Part shown: positions 23,526 to 31,049 of the stretch, piece after piece
How positions within the stretch are numbered: position 1 is the first letter of the stretch
Layout: each line of letters starts with the position of its first letter
NCBI RefSeq assembly: GCF_035946395.1
Contig: NZ_DASYZI010000074.1
Span: 1 to 43,693 of the forward strand
DNA from: Actinocrinis sp035946395
GTDB taxonomy: Bacteria; Actinomycetota; Actinomycetes; Streptomycetales; Catenulisporaceae
DNA length: 43,693 nucleotides
Direction of reading: 5' to 3'
Made by a program: the position numbers and the translations under genes
The notes under the pieces: model-generated
The model's database searches: none
Told to the model about the DNA's origin: nothing
What the model saw: only the letters and a program-made list of their open reading frames with translations

Positions 23526-26011
23526 CCGCCTTGGCCCTCGCGCCCGCGCCGTCGGCCGTCGAACGCGACGAGGTGACCGCCGCGCTGCTGGCCGCGATCA
23601 CGCCGCAGTTCACCGCGACGCTCGGCTTTGACCCGGCCGTCGGAATCGCCGTGTTCCCGCAGGACCACCCGTTGCTGGGCTGGAAGATCTGCCATGTGCC
23701 AGACTGCGGCAAGCAGCGCACCCTGGTCAGCGGCATGTGCGTGACCTGTCACTATCGCTGGAAGCGCGCGGGCCGCCCGGATCCGGCCGCGTTCATTACG
23801 CAGCCCAAGCAGTTCGAGCGCATCGTCGGAGTGCGCCGTTGCCGGGTGCTGACCTGCGAACGCCCGTGGAAGAGCAAGCGCAGCCAGCTGTGCTTGGCCC
23901 ACGATGTACAGCGGCGGGACATGGGCATCGCGCTGGAAGAGTTCTGCTCCCACCCGGCCGTCAAGCCGCATCCCTCGCTGGGCCCGTGCCGGGTCGCCAA
24001 CTGCACCCGGGAACGCGCCGGCCGCGGCTCCTACTGCCTGGCCCACTACGGCCACTGGCGCGATGCCCGCGCAGCCGATCCGGCGATCGACGAGGAGCGC
24101 TGGCAGGCCACCGGGGCGCCGTCGCTGGCCGAGGACAACCGGGTCAATCTGCGCGCCCTGCCGCCGCGTGTCGTCGCAGAGTTCCTTTACGGCCTGCAAC
24201 AACGATGCGCGGACAACGTCAAGACCAAGCACAACACCCTGCGCCCGATGCTGGATCTGGCCCGGCGCACCGAGGTCGGCTCGCTCGGCGACCTGGACAC
24301 CAGCCCGCTGAACCACACGAACCAGAAGCTGGTCAGCGAGCTGATGCGCCACGTGGGCCGGCTGTTCCTCACCCCGGAGTCGCAACGCGACCTGGATGTG
24401 TGGGACCTGGCCGCCTTCGGGTTCTCCGGGACCCTGCGGTTCATCGAGATCAGTCAGCCCTGGCTGCGGGAGGCGACCAAAGCCTGGGCGTTCGACAGCC
24501 TGCCGACCCGTCGGGGCACCTTCGTCGCCGGCGTACTCCAAGGGCGTCTGGTCGCCATCACCCGACTGTCCGAGAGCCTGCGCCTCCAGCGCCCCGACCA
24601 CGGCACCGACCTGCGGGCACTGGGCCGCGACGACATCACAGCCTTCTGCAACCGGCTGGCCTACCTCGAAGGACAAGGCGAGATCAGTGCACACACCCGC
24701 TCGCGGGACTGCTACGCCGCCCGCCTGCTGCTGGGCAAGTTCCGCGCGCTCGGTCTGACCCGGCCGGGAGCACCGCTGCACGGGCTGCCCGACGACTTCA
24801 CACTGACCCGCGAGGACATGCCCGACGATCCGGACGACCGCCAGGCCGGCCGCGACCTTCCCAAGGAAGTGATCCGCCAGGTCTGCGCGCACCTGGACCA
24901 GCTGTCCGGCGGCCCGATCGACATGGCGGTGCGCGCCGGGATCGAGCTGCTGATCGACACCGGCCGTCGCCCCATCGAGATCGCCTCGCTGCCCTGGGAC
25001 TGTCTGAGCACCGACACCGACGGCAAGCCGGTGCTGATCTACGACAACCACAAGGCCAACCGGCTGGGCCGGCGGCTGCCGATCGCCGCAGCCACCGCCA
25101 CGGTGATCACCGACCAGCAGCGGCGGGTGCGCGAACACTTCCCCGACACCCTGCTGGCGCGGCTGAAACTGCTGCCCTCCCCGGTGCGCAACCCTGATGG
25201 CGACCGTTCGATCAGCGCGGACACGATCAGCAGACGGCACCGTGCCTACGTCGACTCGCTGCCCGAACTGCTCGTGCCCACGGTCATCGAGGTCGAGGGC
25301 AAGCCCGTCACCCGGATGCTGCCTTTCGACAAGTCGCGGGCGTTCCTCTACGCCTACCGGCACACCTATGCGCAGCGCCATGCCGACGCGGGTGTACGCG
25401 TTGACGTCCTGTGCCAGCTCATGGACCACGTCGAGATGAGCACCACTCAGCAGTACTACCGCGTCGGCGAGGAACGCCGGCGCGAAGCCGTCGACCGCGT
25501 CGCCGCGATGCAGTTCGATCGGCACGGCAACCGGATCTGGCGCGACGCGAAGGCTCTGCTCGACTCGGAGCACGTACGCCGCGCCATCGGCGAAGTCGCG
25601 GTCCCCTACGGGGTGTGCACCGAGCCGAGCAACGTCGCCGCCGACGGGCAGGACTGCCCGATCCGGTTCCGCTGTGTGGGCTGCGGCCACTTCCGCACGG
25701 ACATCTCCCACCTGCCCGACCTGGAGACCTACCTCGCCGACCTGCTGCGCAACCGCGAGCGGCTGGCCGCGGCCATCGATGCCGACGACTGGGCCAAACG
25801 CGAGACGATGCCGTCGGACGAAGAGATCACCCGAGTACGACGGCTGATCAGCCGCGTGAAGGCCGGCCTGGACGACCTGAGCACCGAAGAACGCGCTCAG
25901 GTCCAGGACGCGGTCGCCACCGTGCGCAGGGCGCGCAGCAGCGTCGTCGCCCTCGGCCTGCCCCGGGTCCGCCAGTCCCTGATCGACATGCGGGAGGACC
26001 GGCGGGCATGA
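23522..26011 (+). CDS. tnpB: Large tyrosine recombinase TnpB with zinc-binding region
   Basis: This is an 829-residue recombinase partner. The N-terminus carries three cysteine/histidine clusters of the form C-x4-C...C-x2-H/C (CHVPDCGK...CVTCHYRW; CRVLTCE...CLAH; CRVANCT...CLAHYGHW) between about residues 59 and 178. A core-binding region follows. The catalytic domain shows Arg in LIDTGRRPIEIASL, YAYRHTYAQRHAD, and MDHVEMSTTQQYYRVG with the nucleophile tyrosine. A C-terminal cysteine block (VCTEPSN...CPIRFRCVGCGHF) matches the position of a similar block in the truncated copy at 13640. The start GTG at 23522 and the stop at 26011 overlap both neighbours by 4 bases, so tnpABC is one translational unit. 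Confidence 0.87.
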   Translation: MTALALAPAPSAVERDEVTAALLAAITPQFTATLGFDPAVGIAVFPQDHPLLGWKICHVPDCGKQRTLVSGMCVTCHYRWKRAGRPDPAAFITQPKQFERIVGVRRCRVLTCERPWKSKRSQLCLAHDVQRRDMGIALEEFCSHPAVKPHPSLGPCRVANCTRERAGRGSYCLAHYGHWRDARAADPAIDEERWQATGAPSLAEDNRVNLRALPPRVVAEFLYGLQQRCADNVKTKHNTLRPMLDLARRTEVGSLGDLDTSPLNHTNQKLVSELMRHVGRLFLTPESQRDLDVWDLAAFGFSGTLRFIEISQPWLREATKAWAFDSLPTRRGTFVAGVLQGRLVAITRLSESLRLQRPDHGTDLRALGRDDITAFCNRLAYLEGQGEISAHTRSRDCYAARLLLGKFRALGLTRPGAPLHGLPDDFTLTREDMPDDPDDRQAGRDLPKEVIRQVCAHLDQLSGGPIDMAVRAGIELLIDTGRRPIEIASLPWDCLSTDTDGKPVLIYDNHKANRLGRRLPIAAATATVITDQQRRVREHFPDTLLARLKLLPSPVRNPDGDRSISADTISRRHRAYVDSLPELLVPTVIEVEGKPVTRMLPFDKSRAFLYAYRHTYAQRHADAGVRVDVLCQLMDHVEMSTTQQYYRVGEERRREAVDRVAAMQFDRHGNRIWRDAKALLDSEHVRRAIGEVAVPYGVCTEPSNVAADGQDCPIRFRCVGCGHFRTDISHLPDLETYLADLLRNRERLAAAIDADDWAKRETMPSDEEITRVRRLISRVKAGLDDLSTEERAQVQDAVATVRRARSSVVALGLPRVRQSLIDMREDRRA

Positions 26012-26544
26012 CCGAGAGCGCGATGATCCAGGGACGGCGCGACGATTCAGCACGGCGCCGCCAACGGGTGATCAAGGCGATCAACGACGCCGCACGCACT
26101 GGCGGCGAGCTCAGCGTGTCCGCCATCGCCCGCGCCGCGGGCGTCGACCGCACCTTCCTCTACCGACACCGCGACCTGCTCACCCAACTGCACACCGCCG
26201 CGGCCGAGCCCGCGGCCAACCCGGACGGGACCCATACGGTCAGCCGGGCCTCCCTTCAAGCCGACCTGGCCGCTGCGCACGAGCGGGCCAGACGGCAAGC
26301 CGACCGCATCCGACAGCTGGAGAAGAAGCTGTCCGAACTGCTCGGCGAGCAGGTCTGGCGCGAGTCCGGGCTCGGCGCGCCCGACGACGTCGACCAGCTC
26401 AAGCGGCGCATCACCGAGCTCGAACAGGCCGTTGTCGACCTGACCGGCCGCTGCGAGGAGACCGAGCAGGAACTCGACGCTGCCCGCGCCACCAACAGGG
26501 AACTGATGACGCAACTCAACGCCCCGGCCAGGAACCGCCGATGA
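26008..26544 (+). CDS. tnpC: TnpC-like HTH/coiled-coil protein
   Basis: This 178-residue protein starts with ATG at 26008, overlapping the tnpB stop (ATGA). The N-terminal TetR-like HTH is seen in SVSAIARAAGVDRTFLYRH. A coiled coil runs from about residue 75 to the end, with RIRQLEKKLSELLGEQ and ELEQAVVDLTGRCEE. It has the same layout as the protein at 13062 but the sequence is diverged. By analogy with Tn554 it assists strand choice or orientation in transposition. Confidence 0.83.
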   Translation: MTESAMIQGRRDDSARRRQRVIKAINDAARTGGELSVSAIARAAGVDRTFLYRHRDLLTQLHTAAAEPAANPDGTHTVSRASLQADLAAAHERARRQADRIRQLEKKLSELLGEQVWRESGLGAPDDVDQLKRRITELEQAVVDLTGRCEETEQELDAARATNRELMTQLNAPARNRR

Positions 26545-26763
26545 GCCACAGCCGGACGTATCCCGCAGTGTGGACACGCCGCCTGGATTCCGCTCCATCG
26601 GGTTGATCGCGAAGTCGATCTCCTTTGCCGCGGTGTCCGGCGCCCGGCGGGTCGGTGATCCGAGAACCCGCCGGGCAGGATCCGGCAAACACGAACGGGT
26701 GCTGCAGACAACTGCGACACTGTCGGTTGCGAGCAGCGACACGAGGAAGTGGAGGGCAGAGCG
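26545..26763. other. Spacer between tnpC and the cargo gene
   Basis: The 219 bases after tnpC hold no supported gene. The stretch is somewhat lower in GC than tnpABC, and the cargo gene probably has its own promoter here. A short dyad-like CCGGCGCCCGG lies near 26638. I saw no clear terminator. Confidence 0.35.
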
Positions 26764-27738
26764 ATGATGCTGGATCTGATAGTCATGAGCGTCACGACCG
26801 CGGCCCGGGCGGCCGTGTCGGCTTGGACGCTTTCCTTGCACGAGGCACTGCGCTCCCGCTCGCAGCTGTCGGTGACCATCCATACAGCCGCGCCCCAGCC
26901 TCATGAGGATCTCGACCAGTCCGGCTCGCTCACGGTCGAGGTGGACGACGGTGCGGACCTCGCAAGTTTGGCCCGGGTTCTGGAGACATGGCTGGAGACG
27001 AACCCCGAACCGCTCGCGGTACAGGTCGCGGCACCCGACGGGACCGCTGCGGTGGTCAGCGGCGGCCAGGCCGGGACGATCAGCGAACTGATCAAACCGC
27101 TCACCCAACCCCAGACACGCCCACCCGCACGCCCTGCGGCCGCGCCCAACCCGGTGGAGCCCTCGAGTTTTTGGGCCTCGGCAGGTTCCCTCGCCCACTT
27201 CAGCGACGACGGTGGCGATATACCTAACATCGTCGAGGCCGATGAAATCCCGGTCACGATCTACCTTTCCGACGGGCGCATCCACAAGGAAGTCGAAACC
27301 GCCGTCGGCGACCTGCTGGCTGAGGTCGGGCTTGAGATCACCCACCGCGACAATGCCCGACGCGGATCCTGGTTTCGGCAGATGCGCGCCGGAGTACGCA
27401 AAGCGGCCGGCTCTCGCGTCGCGCAGGACACCGCAGCCATGGCGGCGCACGCAGTCGAGACACGCACAGTGCTGGCCCAGGACGCCGCCTACACCGCGAT
27501 GCTGCTGCAGAACCTCGGACCGGTGCTCACCTCGCTGCAGCCCACCAAGGACGCGGTGCTGCGAGTCGGAGCAGTACTGATCGTGAAAGTCGACTGGGCG
27601 GTCACGGTGTACCAGCTCACCCCGGCCCAGCAGCTCAAGCTCGACCACGAGGTACAACTCGCGCGTTCTCCGCACGAGGTCGTCGCCGCGCTGGGCATCC
27701 AGGCGGTCCAGCAGGCCCAGCCGCCCGCGATTACCTGA
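26764..27738 (+). CDS. Transposon cargo protein, unknown; EACC1-like N-terminus
   Basis: This is a 324-residue protein of unknown function. ATG at 26764 has GGAGGG 7 bases upstream. Residues 1-115 (strands, helix ARAAVSAWTLSLHEALR, and LARVLETWLETNPEPLAVQV followed by AAPDGTAAVV) recall the effector-associated constant component type of small domain found in bacterial conflict systems. After a proline-rich linker (about 115-145), a second domain starts with EIPVTIYLSDGRIHKEVETA. It carries GSWFRQMRAGVRKA and a helical region, and ends with AVTVYQLTPAQQLKLDHEV. I do not recognise this second domain. There is no signal peptide or clear membrane segment. The position after tnpC marks it as cargo. 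Confidence 0.65.
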   Translation: MMLDLIVMSVTTAARAAVSAWTLSLHEALRSRSQLSVTIHTAAPQPHEDLDQSGSLTVEVDDGADLASLARVLETWLETNPEPLAVQVAAPDGTAAVVSGGQAGTISELIKPLTQPQTRPPARPAAAPNPVEPSSFWASAGSLAHFSDDGGDIPNIVEADEIPVTIYLSDGRIHKEVETAVGDLLAEVGLEITHRDNARRGSWFRQMRAGVRKAAGSRVAQDTAAMAAHAVETRTVLAQDAAYTAMLLQNLGPVLTSLQPTKDAVLRVGAVLIVKVDWAVTVYQLTPAQQLKLDHEVQLARSPHEVVAALGIQAVQQAQPPAIT

Positions 27739-27877
27739 CCTGTGGGCGGCGGCCGGATCCAAGCCGCCGCAAAGTGGACGGCTGTCGTCTTGCACCACAC
27801 CTGTTGCGGTAGCTACCATCGTGACTCGAGCCACTGACCTGCAGAAACTCCGCTGAGAACCTGTGACGACACCAGGA
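27739..27877. other. Non-coding right end of the transposon
   Basis: This stretch carries no gene. An imperfect dyad GGCGGCGG...CCGCCGC (about 27745-27771) follows the cargo stop and may end transcription. The terminal 12-bp repeat follows at 27878-27889. Confidence 0.45.
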
Positions 27878-27889
27878 ACCCCAAGAGAA
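27878..27889. repeat. Right terminal inverted repeat of the transposon
   Basis: ACCCCAAGAGAA is the reverse complement of TTCTCTTGGGGT. It pairs with the left end repeat (one mismatch) and abuts the GCGGC core at 27890-27894. Confidence 0.7.
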
Positions 27890-27894
27890 GCGGC

Positions 27895-27975
27895 AGCCCA
27901 GGGCTGTTTGATGGTCAGGGCGTGCAGCGGTCGGTGGGTGTCGGTCACGGTGCGGTCCTTGCGGGTCGGTGTCAC
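27895..27975 (-). pseudogene. ASCH-domain protein, 5' part
   Basis: The reading from GTG at 27948 is VTDTHRPLHALTIKQPWAA, the usual beginning of an ASCH protein, with AAGGA about 8 bases upstream. A GTG at 27975 overlaps the stop of the upstream gene (GTGA) and is an alternative start. The frame enters the transposon after QPWAAA. The continuation, IATGRKNVENR, lies at 22235 and below. QPW corresponds to the conserved N-terminal motif of ASCH proteins. Confidence 0.85.
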
Positions 27976-28502
27976 GGGTTGGGGTGGCCGAAGGCGCGGT
28001 CGAGCCGTTTGTCTGCGGCGTCGGTGCGCTTGTCGATGCGGGCGACGCGGTTGTTTCCGGCCGTGAGGGTGCGCTGGAACTGCGCGGCCTTCTTCTGCGC
28101 GGCCGTTTGTTGTGCGGCGGTGCTCTTGTTGGTTGCGGTCTTCCTCGCGGTGGTTTTCTTGGCGCCGGAGGTGGAGCCGTTGAACTTGCCGCCCTTGTTG
28201 CGCTTGACCCGCTGCTTCATCGGCGCGGCTTTGCGCGCCGCGACGGGAGCCGCGGCGCGGGGCGCGGCGGCGACTGGGGTTCGGGCGGGTCTGGGGGTGC
28301 CGGTGATCGAGCGTGGGGCGAGCGGCCCGGCGGCGGCGCGCGCTCGGCGGGCCTTGGCGCGGTGCCGGGCGCGGCGGGTGCGCCAGGCGTGGATGCGGGT
28401 GGACAGTCGGCGGGTGGCGCGGCGGGCGCGTCGGCGTACCGCGCGGCGGATGCGGCGTTGTAGGGCGCGGCGCCGTCGGCGCAGCGCTCGGGCGAGGGGC
28501 AC
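27972..28502 (-). CDS. Very basic Ala/Arg/Lys-rich protein
   Basis: This is a 176-residue protein with an extreme positive charge. The first 60 residues are almost entirely arginine and alanine (ALRRRRRALQRRIRRAVRRR), the middle is proline/alanine-rich, and the last third is Lys/Thr/Ala-rich (KKTTARKTATNKSTAAQQ). It has no folded domain that I recognise. GTG at 28502 has GGGAGG 6 bases upstream. It lies between the repeat-rich locus and the ASCH gene. A non-specific DNA- or RNA-binding or nucleoid-type role is plausible. Low complexity makes the reading less certain, but the start signal and the overlapping stop support it. Confidence 0.65.
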   Translation of the reverse strand: MPLARALRRRRRALQRRIRRAVRRRARRATRRLSTRIHAWRTRRARHRAKARRARAAAGPLAPRSITGTPRPARTPVAAAPRAAAPVAARKAAPMKQRVKRNKGGKFNGSTSGAKKTTARKTATNKSTAAQQTAAQKKAAQFQRTLTAGNNRVARIDKRTDAADKRLDRAFGHPNP

Positions 28503-28570
28503 CGGGGGCCTCCCGTGAGGGTCGTGGGACGGGGGTTGAGGCAGGGTGTTGACGCCGTTTTCGGTGTCAA

Positions 28571-28670
28571 GAGGGCGAGTTAGGTCGCGGGAGGCGAGTT
28601 AGGTTTGTAACTCGGCGGTTAACTCGCCCCGTATAGGGCCTGATCAGCGGAAAGTTAGGCAGTTAGGTCG
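28571..28670. repeat. AGTTAGG repeat cluster beside traB (candidate clt)
   Basis: AGTTAGG occurs in direct orientation at 28578, 28597, 28653 and 28661, two copies followed by TCGCG. Inverted TAACTCG copies lie at 28608 and 28620. Together they form a dyad with arms GGCGAGTTA (28593-28601) and TAACTCGCC (28620-28628). The cluster is non-coding and lies 70-170 bases past the 3' end of the FtsK-type transfer gene. Transfer loci (clt) of Streptomyces conjugative elements are short repeat clusters next to traB. The assignment is inferred; the repeat differs from the pSVH1 octamer. Confidence 0.5.
28631..28640 (-). promoter_or_regulatory. Candidate promoter element GGCCCTATAC (second copy)
   Basis: The same 10-mer as at 6799-6808 is found on the minus strand, with TATAC as a possible -10. 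It lies within the repeat cluster and 129 bases before the start of the basic-protein gene. It may be a shared regulatory box. Confidence 0.4.
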
Positions 28671-28691
28671 CGTGGTCGGGTTAACCCGGCG

Positions 28692-28726
28692 CCTCGCGCA
28701 CCGGTGGAAACGGCCGGTGCGCGAGG
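28692..28726. terminator. 13-bp hairpin after traB
   Basis: The arms CCTCGCGCACCGG (28692-28704) and CCGGTGCGCGAGG (28714-28726) pair perfectly around a 9-base loop. The hairpin begins 15 bases past the stop of the leftward traB gene, so it fits a terminator that isolates traB from the repeat cluster. Confidence 0.65.
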
Positions 28727-28741
28727 GGCTCGGGGCTCACT

Positions 28742-30964
28742 TCACTGCGGGGCGGCGGTGATGCGCAGCATGGCCGCGCGGCGCACGACCGCGGGGTCCA
28801 GGGGCCAGCGGTTGCCGGTCGCGGGGACCTTGATGCCGTAGCGGGTGACCAGGGCCTCGCGCAGCTCGACGCCGGTGAGCGCCGTGTATGGCTCCCAGTC
28901 GGGGGCCAGGTCGCGCAGCAGCGCAGGGATGTCGTTGCTGCGCACCGGCTCCTGCGCGGTGCCGATGACCTCGATCAGGTCGTCGAGCAGGTCCCGGGGC
29001 GGGGCGTCCTGGCCGGTGGTGGTGCGGGTGGTGGTGCGCCGCTGGCGCAGCGTCTTGGCACGCTGCGCGATGCTGGTTGCGGTGTCGGTGTCGATGTAGT
29101 GGGTGCGGATGGTGATGGAGGACTGGCCGGGGGCGAGCGCGACGCCGTCGCCAGCGACCACGACGGTGCCCTTGTCCAGGCCGGTGCGCAGCTTGTGCGG
29201 GGCAGCCCCGGCGTTCACAGCCTTGTCCCCGAGCGCCATGCGGGACTGCTCCTCGGTGCCCACCGCGAGGCAGGCACGGATGTGCGCGCCCTCGCGCACC
29301 AGCTTGGGCAGGTTCTGGTCGGTGGGGTCCTGGGTGCCCTGCCACAGCAGCACGTCCACCGCACGGCCCTGGTTGTGGATTTTGCGGGCGGCCATGAAGT
29401 AGCGGGAGGTGTTCTTGCTGCCGCCGTACGGGCGCTTGTCCGGGCCGATGGCGGGGTTCATGAACGCGTTCTGCGCCTCGTCCACGATCAGGATCAGCGG
29501 GGTGAACACGGTGCCCTGCGGGGCCATCAACCGCCGCTCCATCTCCTCCACGCCGTCTTCGAGCATCTCGGTGGCCTGGATGGCGTGCTCGTCAGTCGGT
29601 CCCTCGATCAGCACCGTGGCGAGGCCGTCGAACATGCGCCAGTCGCCCACGCCCTTGAGGTCCGCGATGCGGAACTCGACGATGACGTGCAGCGCGAGCC
29701 ACAGCGCGAGGGCGCGTAGCGCTGCGGTCTTGCCCTGGTTGGATAGGCCGGTGATCAGCAGGTGCCGCTGGAACAGGCTGATCAGCGCGGCGTCCCCGCG
29801 CAGGTCCTGGCCCCAGGGCGCGCGCCCGCTCTTGTAGTTCGCGGTCATCGAGGGGTCGGTGACCAGCGGGGACGGACCGATCGGCTCGTCCAGCGCGCCG
29901 GAGTCGGCGATCCACAACCGCACGGTGCGCGGAGCGGGCGGGATGGTGATGAACAGTTCGTGCTCGTGGCGGCGCAGGTTCTCCGCCAGGGTGCGCCGCT
30001 TGCGCTGCACCTCGGCGGTGTTCACCCCGGACGGGAGGGTGACGTCCACCTCGACCCCGCAGCCGGCGATGCGGATCGGTCCGAGCATCCCGGCGCCCGC
30101 GTCGCCCATGCTCTCGATCGCGGTGCGCAGCTTGCCGATACCCAGATCACGCAGCGCGATCACCACAGCGGACGGGGTGATCGGCTCGTCGTCGAACTCG
30201 GCGGCGTGCTCGGGTGTCAGCCAGGCGGGCAGTTCGGCGCGGGTGCGCCCGGCGTGCCAAAGTGCTGCGATCCCGGCGGCCAGCAGCGCGAGCAACCCGG
30301 GCAGGGCGAGGATCGCGAACAGGTGCACCGCGAAGCGGATGACGTGGAACGCGGTCATCAGCGGCATGATGGTCTCGCCGACGCGCTTGTCGGAGACGGC
30401 CAGGATGATGCCGAGCAGCAGCAGGGCGCCGCCAGCGGTGGCGGTGCCGATCACGGCGGCGCGCGCGGCATGCACCGGCGCGAGCAGCATGGCCATGCGT
30501 CGGTCGTGGCGGTCCTTGCGGAACGCAACGGCGCGTGCCTCCCACTCCAGCACGCTGTCGTGGTCGCCTAGGGCCTCGGCGGCGCGCATCATCCGCTCGT
30601 GCCGGGCGGTGGTACGCGCCTCCCAGGTGCGCCGCGCCACCGCGCCGGTCCCGGCGACCACGTAGGCGGGGTGCCGCGCTGCAGCCCGCGCCAGGGCGGC
30701 GAACGGGATCAGCGGCACGTCGAGGTCGTCCTCCTCCTCGTCTTCGAACGGGTCGAGGTCGTGTCCGTGGTGGGCGACGATGCGGCCCTCGACCGGCTCG
30801 CGACCGGGGACGTCGTCCTCGGGGCCGGTCGTGTCCTGCCACGCGTCGGGGTCTTGGTGTCCGCGCCACAGTCCGGGGGTGTCCTGCGGGGTGCGTTGCG
30901 TCGGGATCAACGGGGCGTGCCCGCCGTCCGGCGCGTGTCCGTTCGTCTCGTTGATCTCGGTCAC
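28742..30964 (-). CDS. traB: FtsK/SpoIIIE-type DNA translocase (TraB-like)
   Basis: This 740-residue protein is the likely single-protein conjugation motor of the element, moving double-stranded DNA between mycelial cells. The N-terminus is hydrophilic and acidic. Two membrane segments lie at about 168-190 and 204-232. The FtsK motor has Walker A GLSNQGKT (406-413) and Walker B LILIVDEAQ (490-498). The C-terminal region (about 665-735) is a winged-helix-type domain comparable to FtsK gamma, which in TraB reads the clt repeats. The start is GTG at 30964, with GGAGAA about 9 bases upstream. A repeat cluster that could be clt lies just past its 3' end. Confidence 0.9.
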   Translation of the reverse strand: MTEINETNGHAPDGGHAPLIPTQRTPQDTPGLWRGHQDPDAWQDTTGPEDDVPGREPVEGRIVAHHGHDLDPFEDEEEDDLDVPLIPFAALARAAARHPAYVVAGTGAVARRTWEARTTARHERMMRAAEALGDHDSVLEWEARAVAFRKDRHDRRMAMLLAPVHAARAAVIGTATAGGALLLLGIILAVSDKRVGETIMPLMTAFHVIRFAVHLFAILALPGLLALLAAGIAALWHAGRTRAELPAWLTPEHAAEFDDEPITPSAVVIALRDLGIGKLRTAIESMGDAGAGMLGPIRIAGCGVEVDVTLPSGVNTAEVQRKRRTLAENLRRHEHELFITIPPAPRTVRLWIADSGALDEPIGPSPLVTDPSMTANYKSGRAPWGQDLRGDAALISLFQRHLLITGLSNQGKTAALRALALWLALHVIVEFRIADLKGVGDWRMFDGLATVLIEGPTDEHAIQATEMLEDGVEEMERRLMAPQGTVFTPLILIVDEAQNAFMNPAIGPDKRPYGGSKNTSRYFMAARKIHNQGRAVDVLLWQGTQDPTDQNLPKLVREGAHIRACLAVGTEEQSRMALGDKAVNAGAAPHKLRTGLDKGTVVVAGDGVALAPGQSSITIRTHYIDTDTATSIAQRAKTLRQRRTTTRTTTGQDAPPRDLLDDLIEVIGTAQEPVRSNDIPALLRDLAPDWEPYTALTGVELREALVTRYGIKVPATGNRWPLDPAVVRRAAMLRITAAPQ

Positions 30965-31049
30965 GGCGGGGGTTCTCCATCTCGGGAAACGACTCCGGCC
31001 GCCGTTGCCCGGGTGGGGTTGGCGGCCGGAGTCGGCGGCGGTGTGGGGG

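Larger units (their letters stand above)
22236..27889 (+). mobile_element. Tn554-like transposon inserted in the ASCH gene
   Basis: The element is about 5.65 kb and has tnpA-tnpB-tnpC plus one cargo gene. The pentamer GCGGC occurs at both junctions (22231-22235 and 27890-27894) and once in the rebuilt target, as expected for tyrosine-recombinase crossover in a short core. Just inside the core are 12-bp inverted repeats with one mismatch. All genes read rightward, opposite to the backbone. Tn554-family elements insert without classical target duplication. Boundaries are known to within the 5-bp core. Confidence 0.85.

Noticed and set aside
23438..26053. An 871-codon open frame on the minus strand opposite tnpB
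   Set aside because: The plus strand encodes TnpB with catalytic motifs and coupled start and stop codons. The antisense frame is a high-GC artefact.
27745..28740. CRISPR array in the repeat-rich segment
   Set aside because: The repeats are 7-9 bases long, irregularly spaced and in both orientations, with no uniform spacers.
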